From the NCBI GenBank assembly GCA_910586275.1, contig CAJUIM010000089.1, positions 1-15,776 on the forward strand: a stretch of 15,776 nucleotides of DNA, written 5' to 3'. This DNA comes from an uncultured Lachnospiraceae bacterium (GTDB lineage: Bacteria > Bacillota > Clostridia > Lachnospirales > Lachnospiraceae). This document shows positions 1-6,911 of this stretch, piece by piece (the first letter of the stretch is position 1; each line of letters opens with the position of its first letter). The notes under the pieces were generated by a model. It had not been told where the DNA came from, did not search any database, and was given only the letters and a program-made list of their open reading frames with translations. Made by a program: the position numbers and the translations under genes.

Positions 1-9
1 AGGAGACTC

Positions 10-31
10 AAACATAGAAAACACTATGTTT
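10..31. repeat. small inverted repeat after the DUF2264 gene
   Basis: AAACATAG and CTATGTTT form an 8-bp stem around the loop AAAACA. It lies about 45 bases past the stop codon of the DUF2264 gene. Only three or four T follow the stem on either strand, so it would be a weak terminator at best. It could end the leftward operon or belong to a gene outside the window. No gene is visible in positions 1-76. Confidence 0.35.
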
Positions 32-76
32 TGACCCCAGCATCATGACATTGAACGGCCATGCCCTCCTCTTTCA

Positions 77-2101
77 TCATATCATAAGATTCCCTTCCGT
101 TTTCTCATAATCCACCGTCACGGTGCGTCCGTCCTTCATATGCAGAATCACCGGGCCGTAAGTTCCGTACCCGTCTCCGTCCGCATAACGGATTTCCTCC
201 ACAGGGAACAGTTCTTCCTCCTTCCACGGTGTATCGTCCGCTTTGCTTACAATTGCCGATATCATCACATATGGGGCATATTCGTAATCCCTGCTTCTTT
301 CCAGCTTCCCATACGCAAGAACGCTTGGCCTGCCAAACGGGCTGACCTCTTCTCTCCGCTTCACTTCCAGCTTTTCCCATCCTCCATAGCTTACCAACGC
401 CAGCTGACTGCCGGGCTTTTTCAGGATGACTGCCTTTGCGTTCCCACTGACAGCCTCTTCCACCCGGATTTGCGAACCGTCCCTGTCTTCCGGAAATCCG
501 TAGGCACCCATAGTCAGCGTATAAGGCCCTTGGTGAATACGCATTTTATCCACCCTGACCATGCCGTGGCGCACCGGAAAATCGGCCAGGGAAATGGACG
601 CGGCCCCTTGGAAACAATAGCGGAAATCAAAATATTCCTTCCGGTACATCACGCCGTCCTTCATCCCCCCGTATAAAACGATATTCGGCACCAAAGGTTT
701 CTCTCCCTCTCTGAAGAGAAGACTGTACTGCATTGCTTCAGCCCCTCCATAGTCAAAGGCTTCCCAAGGGAAATGGCTGTGGAAGCCAAGGCGTATATAA
801 CAAGGTATATATCCGTCTCCCGGCTCGAACAGACACTTCGCCGTGCGGAATTCACAGGCTCCGTTCCCGCCCAAGCCGGCGGATACGATTCCTGCTCCCT
901 CCATAACCGTTTCCCTATATGTTCCGCTGCCAATGCTCTCCCAGTCCCCACGGTTCTCTTCCGCCGTCCAGAACGGATGGTCTTCCGGATATGTCAGCGC
1001 AACCATGGGATTGGCTATCCAGAACGGGCTTTCCGCGCAGCTGTAGTCCTGCAACATAGGAAGGAACTGCCCGTAAAAACCCAGACTGGGCACACCATTC
1101 ACAAATACGTCTTCCCGACCGATAAACTGCAGAAGAGCCGCCGAATTGACCCATCTGGCATACCCCGGATCCGCATCCGTATGTCTCAGCAGGAAAACGG
1201 ATGCATAAGGGGATGCGGCCGCATTGCGGTATATGCCGCTTCTGCCCCAAAGCGTCACATGACCGTCCCGGTCAAACATGGAAGAAAACACATCTGCCAT
1301 TTCATTGGCATATTGCTCTATCTTTTCCGCCATCCACGGCTCCTTTTCATACCCATACCACACGTTCCACAGCGGCCCGTAAACATGAAATGCCCAAGGA
1401 GTATAATAATCAAACCGGTGACCGTCCCGGTACCATCCGTCCCCCGCATAATAAGACAGAATATTCCGGGCATGATCACGCATCAGCCCTTCGTCAATTT
1501 CCCAGCCTTCCTTATACAGAAATCCTAAAATCAGCATATTGAACAGTCTCCAGTTATGCGCCCCTGTCTTGTTTATGCCAAAGCCGGACAGATACTCCCC
1601 AATCCGTTTCCGTTCCTCTTCCGCATAAGTGTCCCAGATAACCGAACGGCACTGGTCAAGGCCAATCACCAGTGAAGCGCATTCACAAGTATGCTGAAAA
1701 GCCGTTTCCCCTTCCACAGCCAGTTCCGTCAGTTCTTCCCAGCCTAAAAGATAATTTCTATGCCCCTTTGTCACTGCCGCCAAGATCTGTTTCCTATAAT
1801 ATTCCGCCACCGGTATCCCCTTTATGACACAGTCCGGACGGCTCCTTAAAAGAGGAGCCGCAAGCAGAAAGCTTCTTGCCAGCCCCTCAAACTTTTCCGC
1901 ATATGCCTTGGTGGGTGAACTGTTCTTTGACGGATAACTGATGCGGAATTCCACCCTGCGGCTCAGCGGCAGTTCCTCCGCCGAGGGCAAGTTGGAAAAA
2001 ATACCCTCCAATAAAAATTCACAGGCATCCAGCCAATGCTCCCTGCCCATGCCTGTATAAGGACTTAATTTATAATCCGGGTTATCAACCGTAAATTTCA
2101 T
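77..2101 (-). CDS. DUF2264 domain protein (putative glycan-related enzyme)
   Basis: This 674-residue protein matches the DUF2264 family by overall length and by blocks I recognise: the 'FDYYTPWAFHVYGPLW' stretch and the 'LWGRSGIYR' stretch in the N-terminal half. That half should be an alpha/alpha-barrel like those of polysaccharide lyases and glycan hydrolases, and a beta-rich C-terminal part follows. There is no signal peptide or membrane segment, so it is probably cytoplasmic. The family's reaction is not established. Members often sit near carbohydrate genes, which makes a role in glycan breakdown plausible but unproven. I chose the ATG at 2101 because AAAGGAG lies about 11 bases upstream and the protein then begins MKFTVDNPDY; a start 16 codons earlier lacks such a site. 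It begins 50 bases after the anti-sigma gene with no terminator between, so it probably belongs to the sigma-factor operon. Confidence 0.82.
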   Translation of the reverse strand: MKFTVDNPDYKLSPYTGMGREHWLDACEFLLEGIFSNLPSAEELPLSRRVEFRISYPSKNSSPTKAYAEKFEGLARSFLLAAPLLRSRPDCVIKGIPVAEYYRKQILAAVTKGHRNYLLGWEELTELAVEGETAFQHTCECASLVIGLDQCRSVIWDTYAEEERKRIGEYLSGFGINKTGAHNWRLFNMLILGFLYKEGWEIDEGLMRDHARNILSYYAGDGWYRDGHRFDYYTPWAFHVYGPLWNVWYGYEKEPWMAEKIEQYANEMADVFSSMFDRDGHVTLWGRSGIYRNAAASPYASVFLLRHTDADPGYARWVNSAALLQFIGREDVFVNGVPSLGFYGQFLPMLQDYSCAESPFWIANPMVALTYPEDHPFWTAEENRGDWESIGSGTYRETVMEGAGIVSAGLGGNGACEFRTAKCLFEPGDGYIPCYIRLGFHSHFPWEAFDYGGAEAMQYSLLFREGEKPLVPNIVLYGGMKDGVMYRKEYFDFRYCFQGAASISLADFPVRHGMVRVDKMRIHQGPYTLTMGAYGFPEDRDGSQIRVEEAVSGNAKAVILKKPGSQLALVSYGGWEKLEVKRREEVSPFGRPSVLAYGKLERSRDYEYAPYVMISAIVSKADDTPWKEEELFPVEEIRYADGDGYGTYGPVILHMKDGRTVTVDYEKTEGNLMI

Positions 2102-2151
2102 TTTTCCGCTTTCTCCTTTCGTTTCTTTCTTCCCACCGACAGTCGGCATCC

Positions 2152-2958
2152 TTAACGATGGCCTTCTCCATGATGACTGCCTCCATGGTTTCCGCCGGCA
2201 TGATGGCCGCCCTCACTTTCCTCGGCTTTCTGCGCCCCCGGATCCGCCATCCCTTCCGATACGGCATCGTGATGACCGTCGGAATGGTGCTCGGTCAATT
2301 CCTTCAGTTCCCCGATGGTATGATTCCGGCAGCCGTCCACAGTAGCCGTAGGATCCACATTCAGCAAATCCTGAATAGCCAGATATTTGGCCGGACTCAG
2401 GTTCAGGCAGTGAGCGGCATCCCGGACATGCCCGCCGATAGTAAAACACTCAATCTGTGCCGTGCCATGATGCTGACGCACCGTAGATTCAATATCGGAC
2501 AGCATTATATTTTCTTTTCCCCGTCCCTCCGACTGCAAGGTAACGGAAATCAGGCTGTCGTCCAGAACATAGCCGTTTTGGGCAATGACATCAAATAAAA
2601 TACCTATTGCCTCACTGTAGTTTTTATGTCTGATATCCGCCTTATCAAGTATCACTTCGCCGTCGGCATTATAGGCATAAGTATCAATGACCCGGTCAAA
2701 GCGATTCAGTATCATTTCGATGGAAGGGTTCACATCCACATCAATATATGTGACGGGGGTGAAATAAATGCGGTATGCGAACATCCCCGAAAAGAGCAGC
2801 ACGGCGGCGGAAGCAAAGGCAACGGAAAAACGTCGGAACACGGTACGGTTTTGTTTTAAGCCGCGCCTGTTCATTTCCGTTTCCAGAAATTCTGCCGTGG
2901 CAGTTTTCAGCCCATCTTCGGCACGGATATCGTCAAATACTTTTTTCAGCTCATCCAT
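2152..2958 (-). CDS. RsgI-like membrane anti-sigma factor with His-rich tail
   Basis: A 268-residue single-pass membrane protein. About 42 cytoplasmic residues precede one transmembrane segment (about residues 43-62, 'FSVAFASAAVLLFSGMFAY'). An extracytoplasmic domain follows, opening with 'TYIDVDVNPSIEMILNRFD', the signature of the RsgI-like middle domain of anti-sigma factors. The last 45 or so residues are low complexity and carry ten histidines, in clusters such as HHSDGHHD and SHHGEGHR. It should hold the upstream ECF sigma factor at the membrane and release it on an outside signal. The ATG at 2958 is chosen because AGGGGGTG stands 9 bases before it; a GTG at 2970 is in frame but has no such site. 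The start overlaps the end of the sigma gene by 8 bases (ATGGATGA), which implies translational coupling. The histidine tail suggests metal or proton sensing, which is inference. Confidence 0.85.
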   Translation of the reverse strand: MDELKKVFDDIRAEDGLKTATAEFLETEMNRRGLKQNRTVFRRFSVAFASAAVLLFSGMFAYRIYFTPVTYIDVDVNPSIEMILNRFDRVIDTYAYNADGEVILDKADIRHKNYSEAIGILFDVIAQNGYVLDDSLISVTLQSEGRGKENIMLSDIESTVRQHHGTAQIECFTIGGHVRDAAHCLNLSPAKYLAIQDLLNVDPTATVDGCRNHTIGELKELTEHHSDGHHDAVSEGMADPGAQKAEESEGGHHAGGNHGGSHHGEGHR

Positions 2959-3436
2959 TAAAGTGTTCACCCCCTAACTCTTCTTTCAATTTTGCTTTTG
3001 CCCGGGACAGCCATGTATAAATCGTATTCTCACGCCTGTTCAGAATCCGGGCTATCTCAACTGCCGTATAGCCTTCATAATAAAACAGATAAATGACATT
3101 TTTATAATTGTCCGGCAATTTTAAGACTGCGTCCAACAAATCTTGACTTTCCTCCTGTATGTAAAACGGTTCTGTCTCAATATCATCCAAGGAACAGACC
3201 TTCCGCCGGAAAAAGCTTTTGAAAATATCTTTGCAGGAATTTATGGTAACCCGAATAAGCCATGCCTTTTCATGGGCATCGCTTTCAAAAGGTTCATCGT
3301 GGAGAATGTATTTCAGAAACACATCTTGAAACACATCCTCCACGTCACTGTAATTTTTCAGGTGCATAAAGCAGACGCGGCGGACAGTGTCGGCATACTT
3401 TTCCACCGCCCTGTCCGCTTCGCTGTTACTTCTCAT
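2951..3436 (-). CDS. ECF-type RNA polymerase sigma factor
   Basis: A 161-residue protein with the two-domain layout of extracytoplasmic-function sigma factors. Region 2 is near the N-terminus ('VCFMHLKNYSDVEDVFQDVF'), for -10 recognition and core binding. Region 4 is at the C-terminus ('LPDNYKNVIYLFYYEGYTAVEIARILN', then 'TIYTWLSRAKAKLKEEL'), a helix-turn-helix for -35 recognition. The start is ambiguous. ATG 3448 is in frame and preceded by GAGGGCGGC, part of which lies in a hairpin. ATG 3436 has GGAGG five bases upstream and gives the MRSNSEADRAVEKYADT start usual for relatives, so I prefer it. It is followed by its overlapping anti-sigma gene and preceded, 39-51 bases away, by the His-rich protein gene. 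It probably recognises the TGAAAG-N17-CGTA promoter at 3963-3989. Confidence 0.93.
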   Translation of the reverse strand: MRSNSEADRAVEKYADTVRRVCFMHLKNYSDVEDVFQDVFLKYILHDEPFESDAHEKAWLIRVTINSCKDIFKSFFRRKVCSLDDIETEPFYIQEESQDLLDAVLKLPDNYKNVIYLFYYEGYTAVEIARILNRRENTIYTWLSRAKAKLKEELGGEHFNG

Positions 3437-3448
3437 AAAGTCCTCCAT

Positions 3449-3463
3449 GCCGCCCTCGGCGGC
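3449..3463 (-). promoter_or_regulatory. GC-only hairpin at the sigma-factor start
   Basis: GCCGCC-CTC-GGCGGC (plus-strand reading) is a perfect 6-bp GC stem with a 3-base loop, directly against the upstream ATG (3448) of the sigma gene. In the minus-strand RNA the GAGGG ribosome-binding-like bases fall in the loop and stem. No T-run follows, so it is not a terminator. It could lower sigma translation from the first ATG or protect the upstream His-rich message from decay. Confidence 0.4.
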
Positions 3464-3487
3464 TCAAACAGAAACGAGAAACGCTGC

Positions 3488-3907
3488 TTAGTGATGGTAG
3501 CTGTGCCCATCCCCGTAATAGCAGTCATACTGGTCATGGCAGCCATGCCCGTCTCCATAGTAATGGTCATACTGCTCATGGTAGTCATGTCCGTCCCCAT
3601 AGTAATGGTCATATTCTCCATGCCAGTCATGCCCGTCTCCATAATAGTGGGCAACGATAACCCCTTCCTCATGGCAATGTTCACCGATGGTGGTGCATCC
3701 GTCCCACTGACAGACATCCGCCACAAGGGGAGCCGTTTCCACAGCCGTCTGAGCAGGTGCGCTGTATGTGGGTGCCGGCGCAGTATAGGTTGCCTGCCTC
3801 CTGCTTCCATGATGTCCGCCCCCATGATGATGCGCCAAAGCTGTTGCAGGCATCATGGCAGTTGCCACCAATGTCAGCGCCAAAGCCGCAGCAATACGTC
3901 TTTTCAT
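3488..3907 (-). CDS. secreted histidine-rich repeat protein, putative metal binder
   Basis: A 139-residue protein with a classical signal peptide (MKRRIAAALALTLVATAMMPATALA, cut after residue 25). The mature form begins HHHGGGHHG. An Ala/Pro/Thr-rich linker follows (about 39-60), then a Cys/His cluster at 66-82 (C66, C71, H77, C78, H79 in 'CQWDGCTTIGEHCHEEG'). The C-terminus is a tandem repeat of period 14 built on HYYGDGHxxHxxYD (residues 87-139). Nineteen of 114 mature residues are histidine. These features fit binding of zinc, nickel or copper outside the cell, but no enzyme motif is seen and the metal is unknown. The start at 3907 has AAAGGAG seven bases upstream; an earlier in-frame ATG at 3940 would spoil the signal peptide. 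It is the first gene after an ECF-type promoter and precedes the sigma/anti-sigma pair. Confidence 0.8.
   Translation of the reverse strand: MKRRIAAALALTLVATAMMPATALAHHHGGGHHGSRRQATYTAPAPTYSAPAQTAVETAPLVADVCQWDGCTTIGEHCHEEGVIVAHYYGDGHDWHGEYDHYYGDGHDYHEQYDHYYGDGHGCHDQYDCYYGDGHSYHH
3491..3649 (-). repeat. 42-bp in-frame tandem repeat in the His-rich gene
   Basis: Nearly four units of 42 bases encode the 14-residue repeat. Copies start at residues 87, 101, 115 and 129, and the last is cut short by the stop codon. On the plus strand the recurring core is 'cc(a/g)ta(g/a)ta(a/g)tggtcata', with small changes between copies. Copy number could vary between strains by slippage without breaking the frame. 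Confidence 0.8.
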
Positions 3908-3962
3908 TTTAAATCTCCTTTCCTTCTGCTGAAATGTCAATAATTTACTTCCCTATATATAA

Positions 3963-3989
3963 TACGAACCATAGAAGCCAATCCTTTCA
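3963..3989 (-). promoter_or_regulatory. ECF-type promoter of the His-rich/sigma operon
   Basis: In minus-strand reading, TGAAAG (3984-3989), a 17-base spacer and CGTATTATA (from 3966 leftward) resemble the Bacillus SigW-type pattern TGAAAC-N16-CGTA. The expected start of transcription near 3955 leaves about 48 bases of leader before the His-rich ATG at 3907. A housekeeping promoter (TTGGCT-16-TATATA) can also be read in overlapping bases but is poorer at the -35. This implies that the encoded ECF sigma factor activates its own operon. Confidence 0.5.
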
Positions 3990-4014
3990 GCAAAATAAAT
4001 ATTTTTTACGCCAC

Positions 4015-4046
4015 ATAGGGCACGCTGCCTCTGCAGCGCGCCCTAT
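4015..4046 (-). terminator. hairpin ending the transporter/flavoenzyme operon
   Basis: ATAGGGCACGCTGC and GCAGCGCGCCCTAT form a 14-bp stem with a 4-base loop, 9 bases after the stop of the flavoenzyme gene. The single mismatch is A-C in plus-strand RNA but a G-U pair in minus-strand RNA, so the stem is intact only in the leftward transcript. No clean T-run follows on the minus strand, so termination may be partial, or the element may block 3' exonucleases. It also separates this operon from the ECF promoter next door. Confidence 0.55.
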
Positions 4047-4055
4047 CGACGGCCT

Positions 4056-6047
4056 CTATATATGGTTGGCCACTTCAAAAGCATCCCATATTGCATACAT
4101 AATGTTGGCAACCTGTTTTGCATCGCCCAACAGATACAGTTCCGGAACTTCAAACTGCAGTTCCTCATATAAGTCCGCCACACTGCTGTAGCCTACCGAC
4201 AGAATCACACTGTCCGCCGGAATTACTTTTTCCCCGTCGCCGGTATCCGCCGTCAGCCTGCCGTCCGCATAACTCTTCACGCGGGCATCGCAGACGGTTT
4301 CGATTCCGTGGAACGGAATTAATCTTTCCAGCATTTCCTTATTCGCCGAACAGATAGGGCCGTTCACAGCCATCAGTTTCGGCAGTGCTTCCACGATCGT
4401 AACTTTTTTCCCTTCTTTCGCAAGCCACAATGCCGTCTCACAGCCAACCAAACCGCCGCCCACTACCGCCACGGTATCTCCCGTCTCTTTCTGTCCGGTC
4501 AATACCTGCTCCGCGGAATAAACCTTCTCATCTTCTCCCAACGGGAACATTTTCGGACGCGATCCGGTAGCAATGATAACGGCGTCATACTTACTGTCTG
4601 AAGCCATCTCTTTTGTGACAACAGTATTCAGGGTTACCGGAACATTCAGCCGCTTCATTTCGTTCTCATACCATTTAGCCAGCAAAATGTCATCCTCTTT
4701 AAAATCCGGAGCGCCGCCCGGAATGAGATTTCCGCCCAGACGGCCGGCAGCCTCAAAAAGTTCCGGGGCATGTCCCCGCTCTGCCAGCACACGGGCCGCT
4801 TCGCACCCGGCCACGCCGCCCCCTACAATAAGCACTTTCTTAGGCTTTGCGGCAGGTTCATAGGCAGTCACCCTCTCCCTTGCGGCCTGAGGATTCACGG
4901 CACAGTTTATCATGGAATAATGCTGGATACGACCCATGCATCCTTCCTGGCAGGAGATGCAGGGACGGATTTCCGCCACATGCCCTGTGCGAAGCTTCTT
5001 TACATAGTCGGGATCCGCTAACAGCGGCCGGCCAAGGGAGATAATGTCACAGGTTCCGTCCGCAATGCATGCCGAGGCCATTTCCGGATTGTCCATGCGC
5101 CCCGCCATCAGCACCGGAATCTTCACAGTCTCTTTCATCAGTTTGGCAAATGTACGGAAAGGCCCTTTTTCCATATACATCGGCGGATGGTTCCACCACC
5201 ATGCGTCATAGCAGCCTGCGTCCACATCCAAAGCGTCATATCCATATTTTTCCAGAAGCTTGGCCGTTTCCACCCCTTCTTCCAGATCCCGTCCCTTTTC
5301 CTCAAACTCTTCGCCGGGAAGCGCGCCTTCACGCCAGCCCTTCAGCATGCTCTTAGGGCTGTACCGCAAAGAAACAGGGAAATCCCAGCCGCATGTTTTG
5401 GCAATTTCCTCTCGGATTTCTTTGGCAAAACGCAGACGGTTCTCCAAACTTCCGCCGTATTCGTCATTGCGCAGATTGAAAAAGGAAATGGCAAACTGGT
5501 CAATCAGATACCCTTCATGCACTGCATGGATCTCTATGCCGTCAAATCCTGCACGTTTGGCATTGTATGCCCCTTTCCCGAAGCTTTCCACAATCGAATG
5601 AATCTCTTCGATTTCCAGCGGGCGGCAAGTCTTGTCCAGCCAACGGTGAGGAATCGCGGAAGGAGCCACCGGAGGAAATTCCCCTAAATTAGTAGGAATG
5701 GTGACACGCCCAAAGCCGCCTGACATCATCAGGAATATTTTTGCCCCGTATGCATGGACCCGCTCCGTCATTTCCCTGCTGGTACGGACGAACTGCACCG
5801 GATTGTATGTACTGTTGGGCACATTCGGCATGGACTGGGTTTCCACTTTGCAGTCCGAAAAAGTAACGCCGGTGATAATAAGCCCGGTTCCCCCCTGCGC
5901 CCTTCTGGTATAATAATCAATCCCTCTCTGGTTCCAGCCTCCCTCACTGTCCCCCAAGCCCAAAGGACCCATAGGGGCAAGCGCAAACCGGTTCTTCAGT
6001 TCACATTTCCCGATTTTATACGGAGTAAATAAATTTTGATAACGCAT
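4056..6047 (-). CDS. NADH:flavin oxidoreductase, enoate-reductase / 2,4-dienoyl-CoA-reductase type
   Basis: A 663-residue enzyme with the full three-part layout of this family. An old-yellow-enzyme FMN barrel spans about 1-355 ('IEIHAVHEGYLIDQF' at 171-185, holding H174, H177 and Y180 of the active site). A 4Fe-4S cluster is bound by C363, C366, C370 and C382 (C-x2-C-x3-C-x11-C). A FAD/NAD(P)H part follows, with dinucleotide folds at 405-425 (VLIVGGGVAGCEAA) and 526-546 (VAVVGGGLVGCETA). It should reduce a C=C bond next to a carbonyl or thioester using NADH in the cytoplasm. The HAVHEGYLIDQF form resembles clostridial enoate reductases and the bile-acid BaiCD/BaiH group; the substrate cannot be read from sequence. 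ATG 6047 is preceded by AGGAGAGGG at good spacing. It lies 95 bases after the response regulator, in the same direction, with no terminator between. Confidence 0.92.
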   Translation of the reverse strand: MRYQNLFTPYKIGKCELKNRFALAPMGPLGLGDSEGGWNQRGIDYYTRRAQGGTGLIITGVTFSDCKVETQSMPNVPNSTYNPVQFVRTSREMTERVHAYGAKIFLMMSGGFGRVTIPTNLGEFPPVAPSAIPHRWLDKTCRPLEIEEIHSIVESFGKGAYNAKRAGFDGIEIHAVHEGYLIDQFAISFFNLRNDEYGGSLENRLRFAKEIREEIAKTCGWDFPVSLRYSPKSMLKGWREGALPGEEFEEKGRDLEEGVETAKLLEKYGYDALDVDAGCYDAWWWNHPPMYMEKGPFRTFAKLMKETVKIPVLMAGRMDNPEMASACIADGTCDIISLGRPLLADPDYVKKLRTGHVAEIRPCISCQEGCMGRIQHYSMINCAVNPQAARERVTAYEPAAKPKKVLIVGGGVAGCEAARVLAERGHAPELFEAAGRLGGNLIPGGAPDFKEDDILLAKWYENEMKRLNVPVTLNTVVTKEMASDSKYDAVIIATGSRPKMFPLGEDEKVYSAEQVLTGQKETGDTVAVVGGGLVGCETALWLAKEGKKVTIVEALPKLMAVNGPICSANKEMLERLIPFHGIETVCDARVKSYADGRLTADTGDGEKVIPADSVILSVGYSSVADLYEELQFEVPELYLLGDAKQVANIMYAIWDAFEVANHI

Positions 6048-6073
6048 AATACCCTCTCCTTTTCTTTTTATCG

Positions 6074-6089
6074 TATGGAAATTCCCATA
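6074..6089. promoter_or_regulatory. near-palindrome upstream of the flavoenzyme
   Basis: TATGGAAATTCCCATA matches its own reverse complement at 14 of 16 positions and lies 27-42 bases before the flavoenzyme start, in the 95-base gap after the regulator gene. It could be an operator for an internal promoter, but I found no good -35/-10 pair beside it. Confidence 0.25.
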
Positions 6090-6142
6090 TCTTCTGCGGC
6101 ACAACATCCACATATGCTTCCCCGAATCCGCAAGCGAAACCC

Positions 6143-6895
6143 CTATTCTGCTTTTTCCCGATACTGCTGCGGTGTCGTGCCTTCCTTCTTTCTAAAAATT
6201 TTAATAAAATATGAAACATCTGTCAAGCCTACACGGTGGCTGATATCCGCCACCGATAATTTTGTGCTCTTCAGCAGCTGCTTGGCAAACAGTATCCTCT
6301 TCTGCGTGATATACTCCCCAATCGTCATCCCTTCCTGCTTCCTGAAAAGCTTCGACAGATAATCGGGATTCAGATAGACCAGCCTGGCCAGTTCCTCCCT
6401 CTGCATATCGAGAGAGATATTCTCCGAAATATATTTCTTCACTATGTCAATGGCCGAATCCGGATTTTCTGCTTTCTCACTGAAAATCTCCGCCAGTTTC
6501 TTCCCTTTCCGATGCTCTGCCGCCAGTTTTACGGCCTTTCGGAGAATGTTTTCCAATTCGTCATACGGAACAGGCTTCAGCAGATAGTCCAATGCCCCCA
6601 GCTTCACCGCCTCCTGTGCATAGGAAAAATCCGCATGGCAGGTGTAGAAAATACTTACACATTGGGGCTGGTTTTCCTTCAGCCACCGAATTAACTCTAT
6701 GCCGGAACCTTCCGGCATCTCAATATCCGTCAGCACAATATCGATGGGATAGCTTTCCAGCATACGGATTGCCGTCTTCTTTTCATGCGTCTTATAAACC
6801 CGTGTAATCCCTATGCTCTCCCACTCCACCCCCTGCTGTATCCCCTGCAATGCAAACTCCTCATCATCCACAAGCAATATGCTATATCCTTCCAT
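6143..6895 (-). CDS. YesN-type response regulator (receiver + AraC helix-turn-helix)
   Basis: A 250-residue two-domain regulator. The receiver domain (about 1-125) has acidic residues D10 and D11, phospho-acceptor D57 in 'IVLTDIEMPEGSGIEL', and the conserved lysine in 'LDYLLKPVPYDEL'. The C-terminal AraC-type DNA-binding domain (about 150-248) has two helix-turn-helix units and the closing 'VGLTDVSYFIKIFRKKEGTTPQQYR'. It is shorter than many YesN proteins, which have longer linkers. It starts 16 bases after the kinase gene, with GAGG seven bases before the ATG, so the pair is co-translated. The likely target is the promoter of the upstream binding-protein gene, near 12168-12222. Confidence 0.95.
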   Translation of the reverse strand: MEGYSILLVDDEEFALQGIQQGVEWESIGITRVYKTHEKKTAIRMLESYPIDIVLTDIEMPEGSGIELIRWLKENQPQCVSIFYTCHADFSYAQEAVKLGALDYLLKPVPYDELENILRKAVKLAAEHRKGKKLAEIFSEKAENPDSAIDIVKKYISENISLDMQREELARLVYLNPDYLSKLFRKQEGMTIGEYITQKRILFAKQLLKSTKLSVADISHRVGLTDVSYFIKIFRKKEGTTPQQYREKAE

Positions 6896-6911
6896 GTTCC
6901 GTCCTCGGTTC

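Noticed and set aside
773..1528. Long open frame on the plus strand opposite the DUF2264 gene
   Set aside because: It lies entirely antisense to a gene with clear family motifs, has no recognisable domain and is rich in residues typical of shadow frames (Arg, Pro, His).
3143..3943. 266-codon plus-strand frame opposite the sigma and His-rich genes
   Set aside because: Its Met/Val/Ile-rich repeats are the complement of the His-rich repeat array; the minus strand has a signal peptide, a ribosome binding site and a promoter instead.
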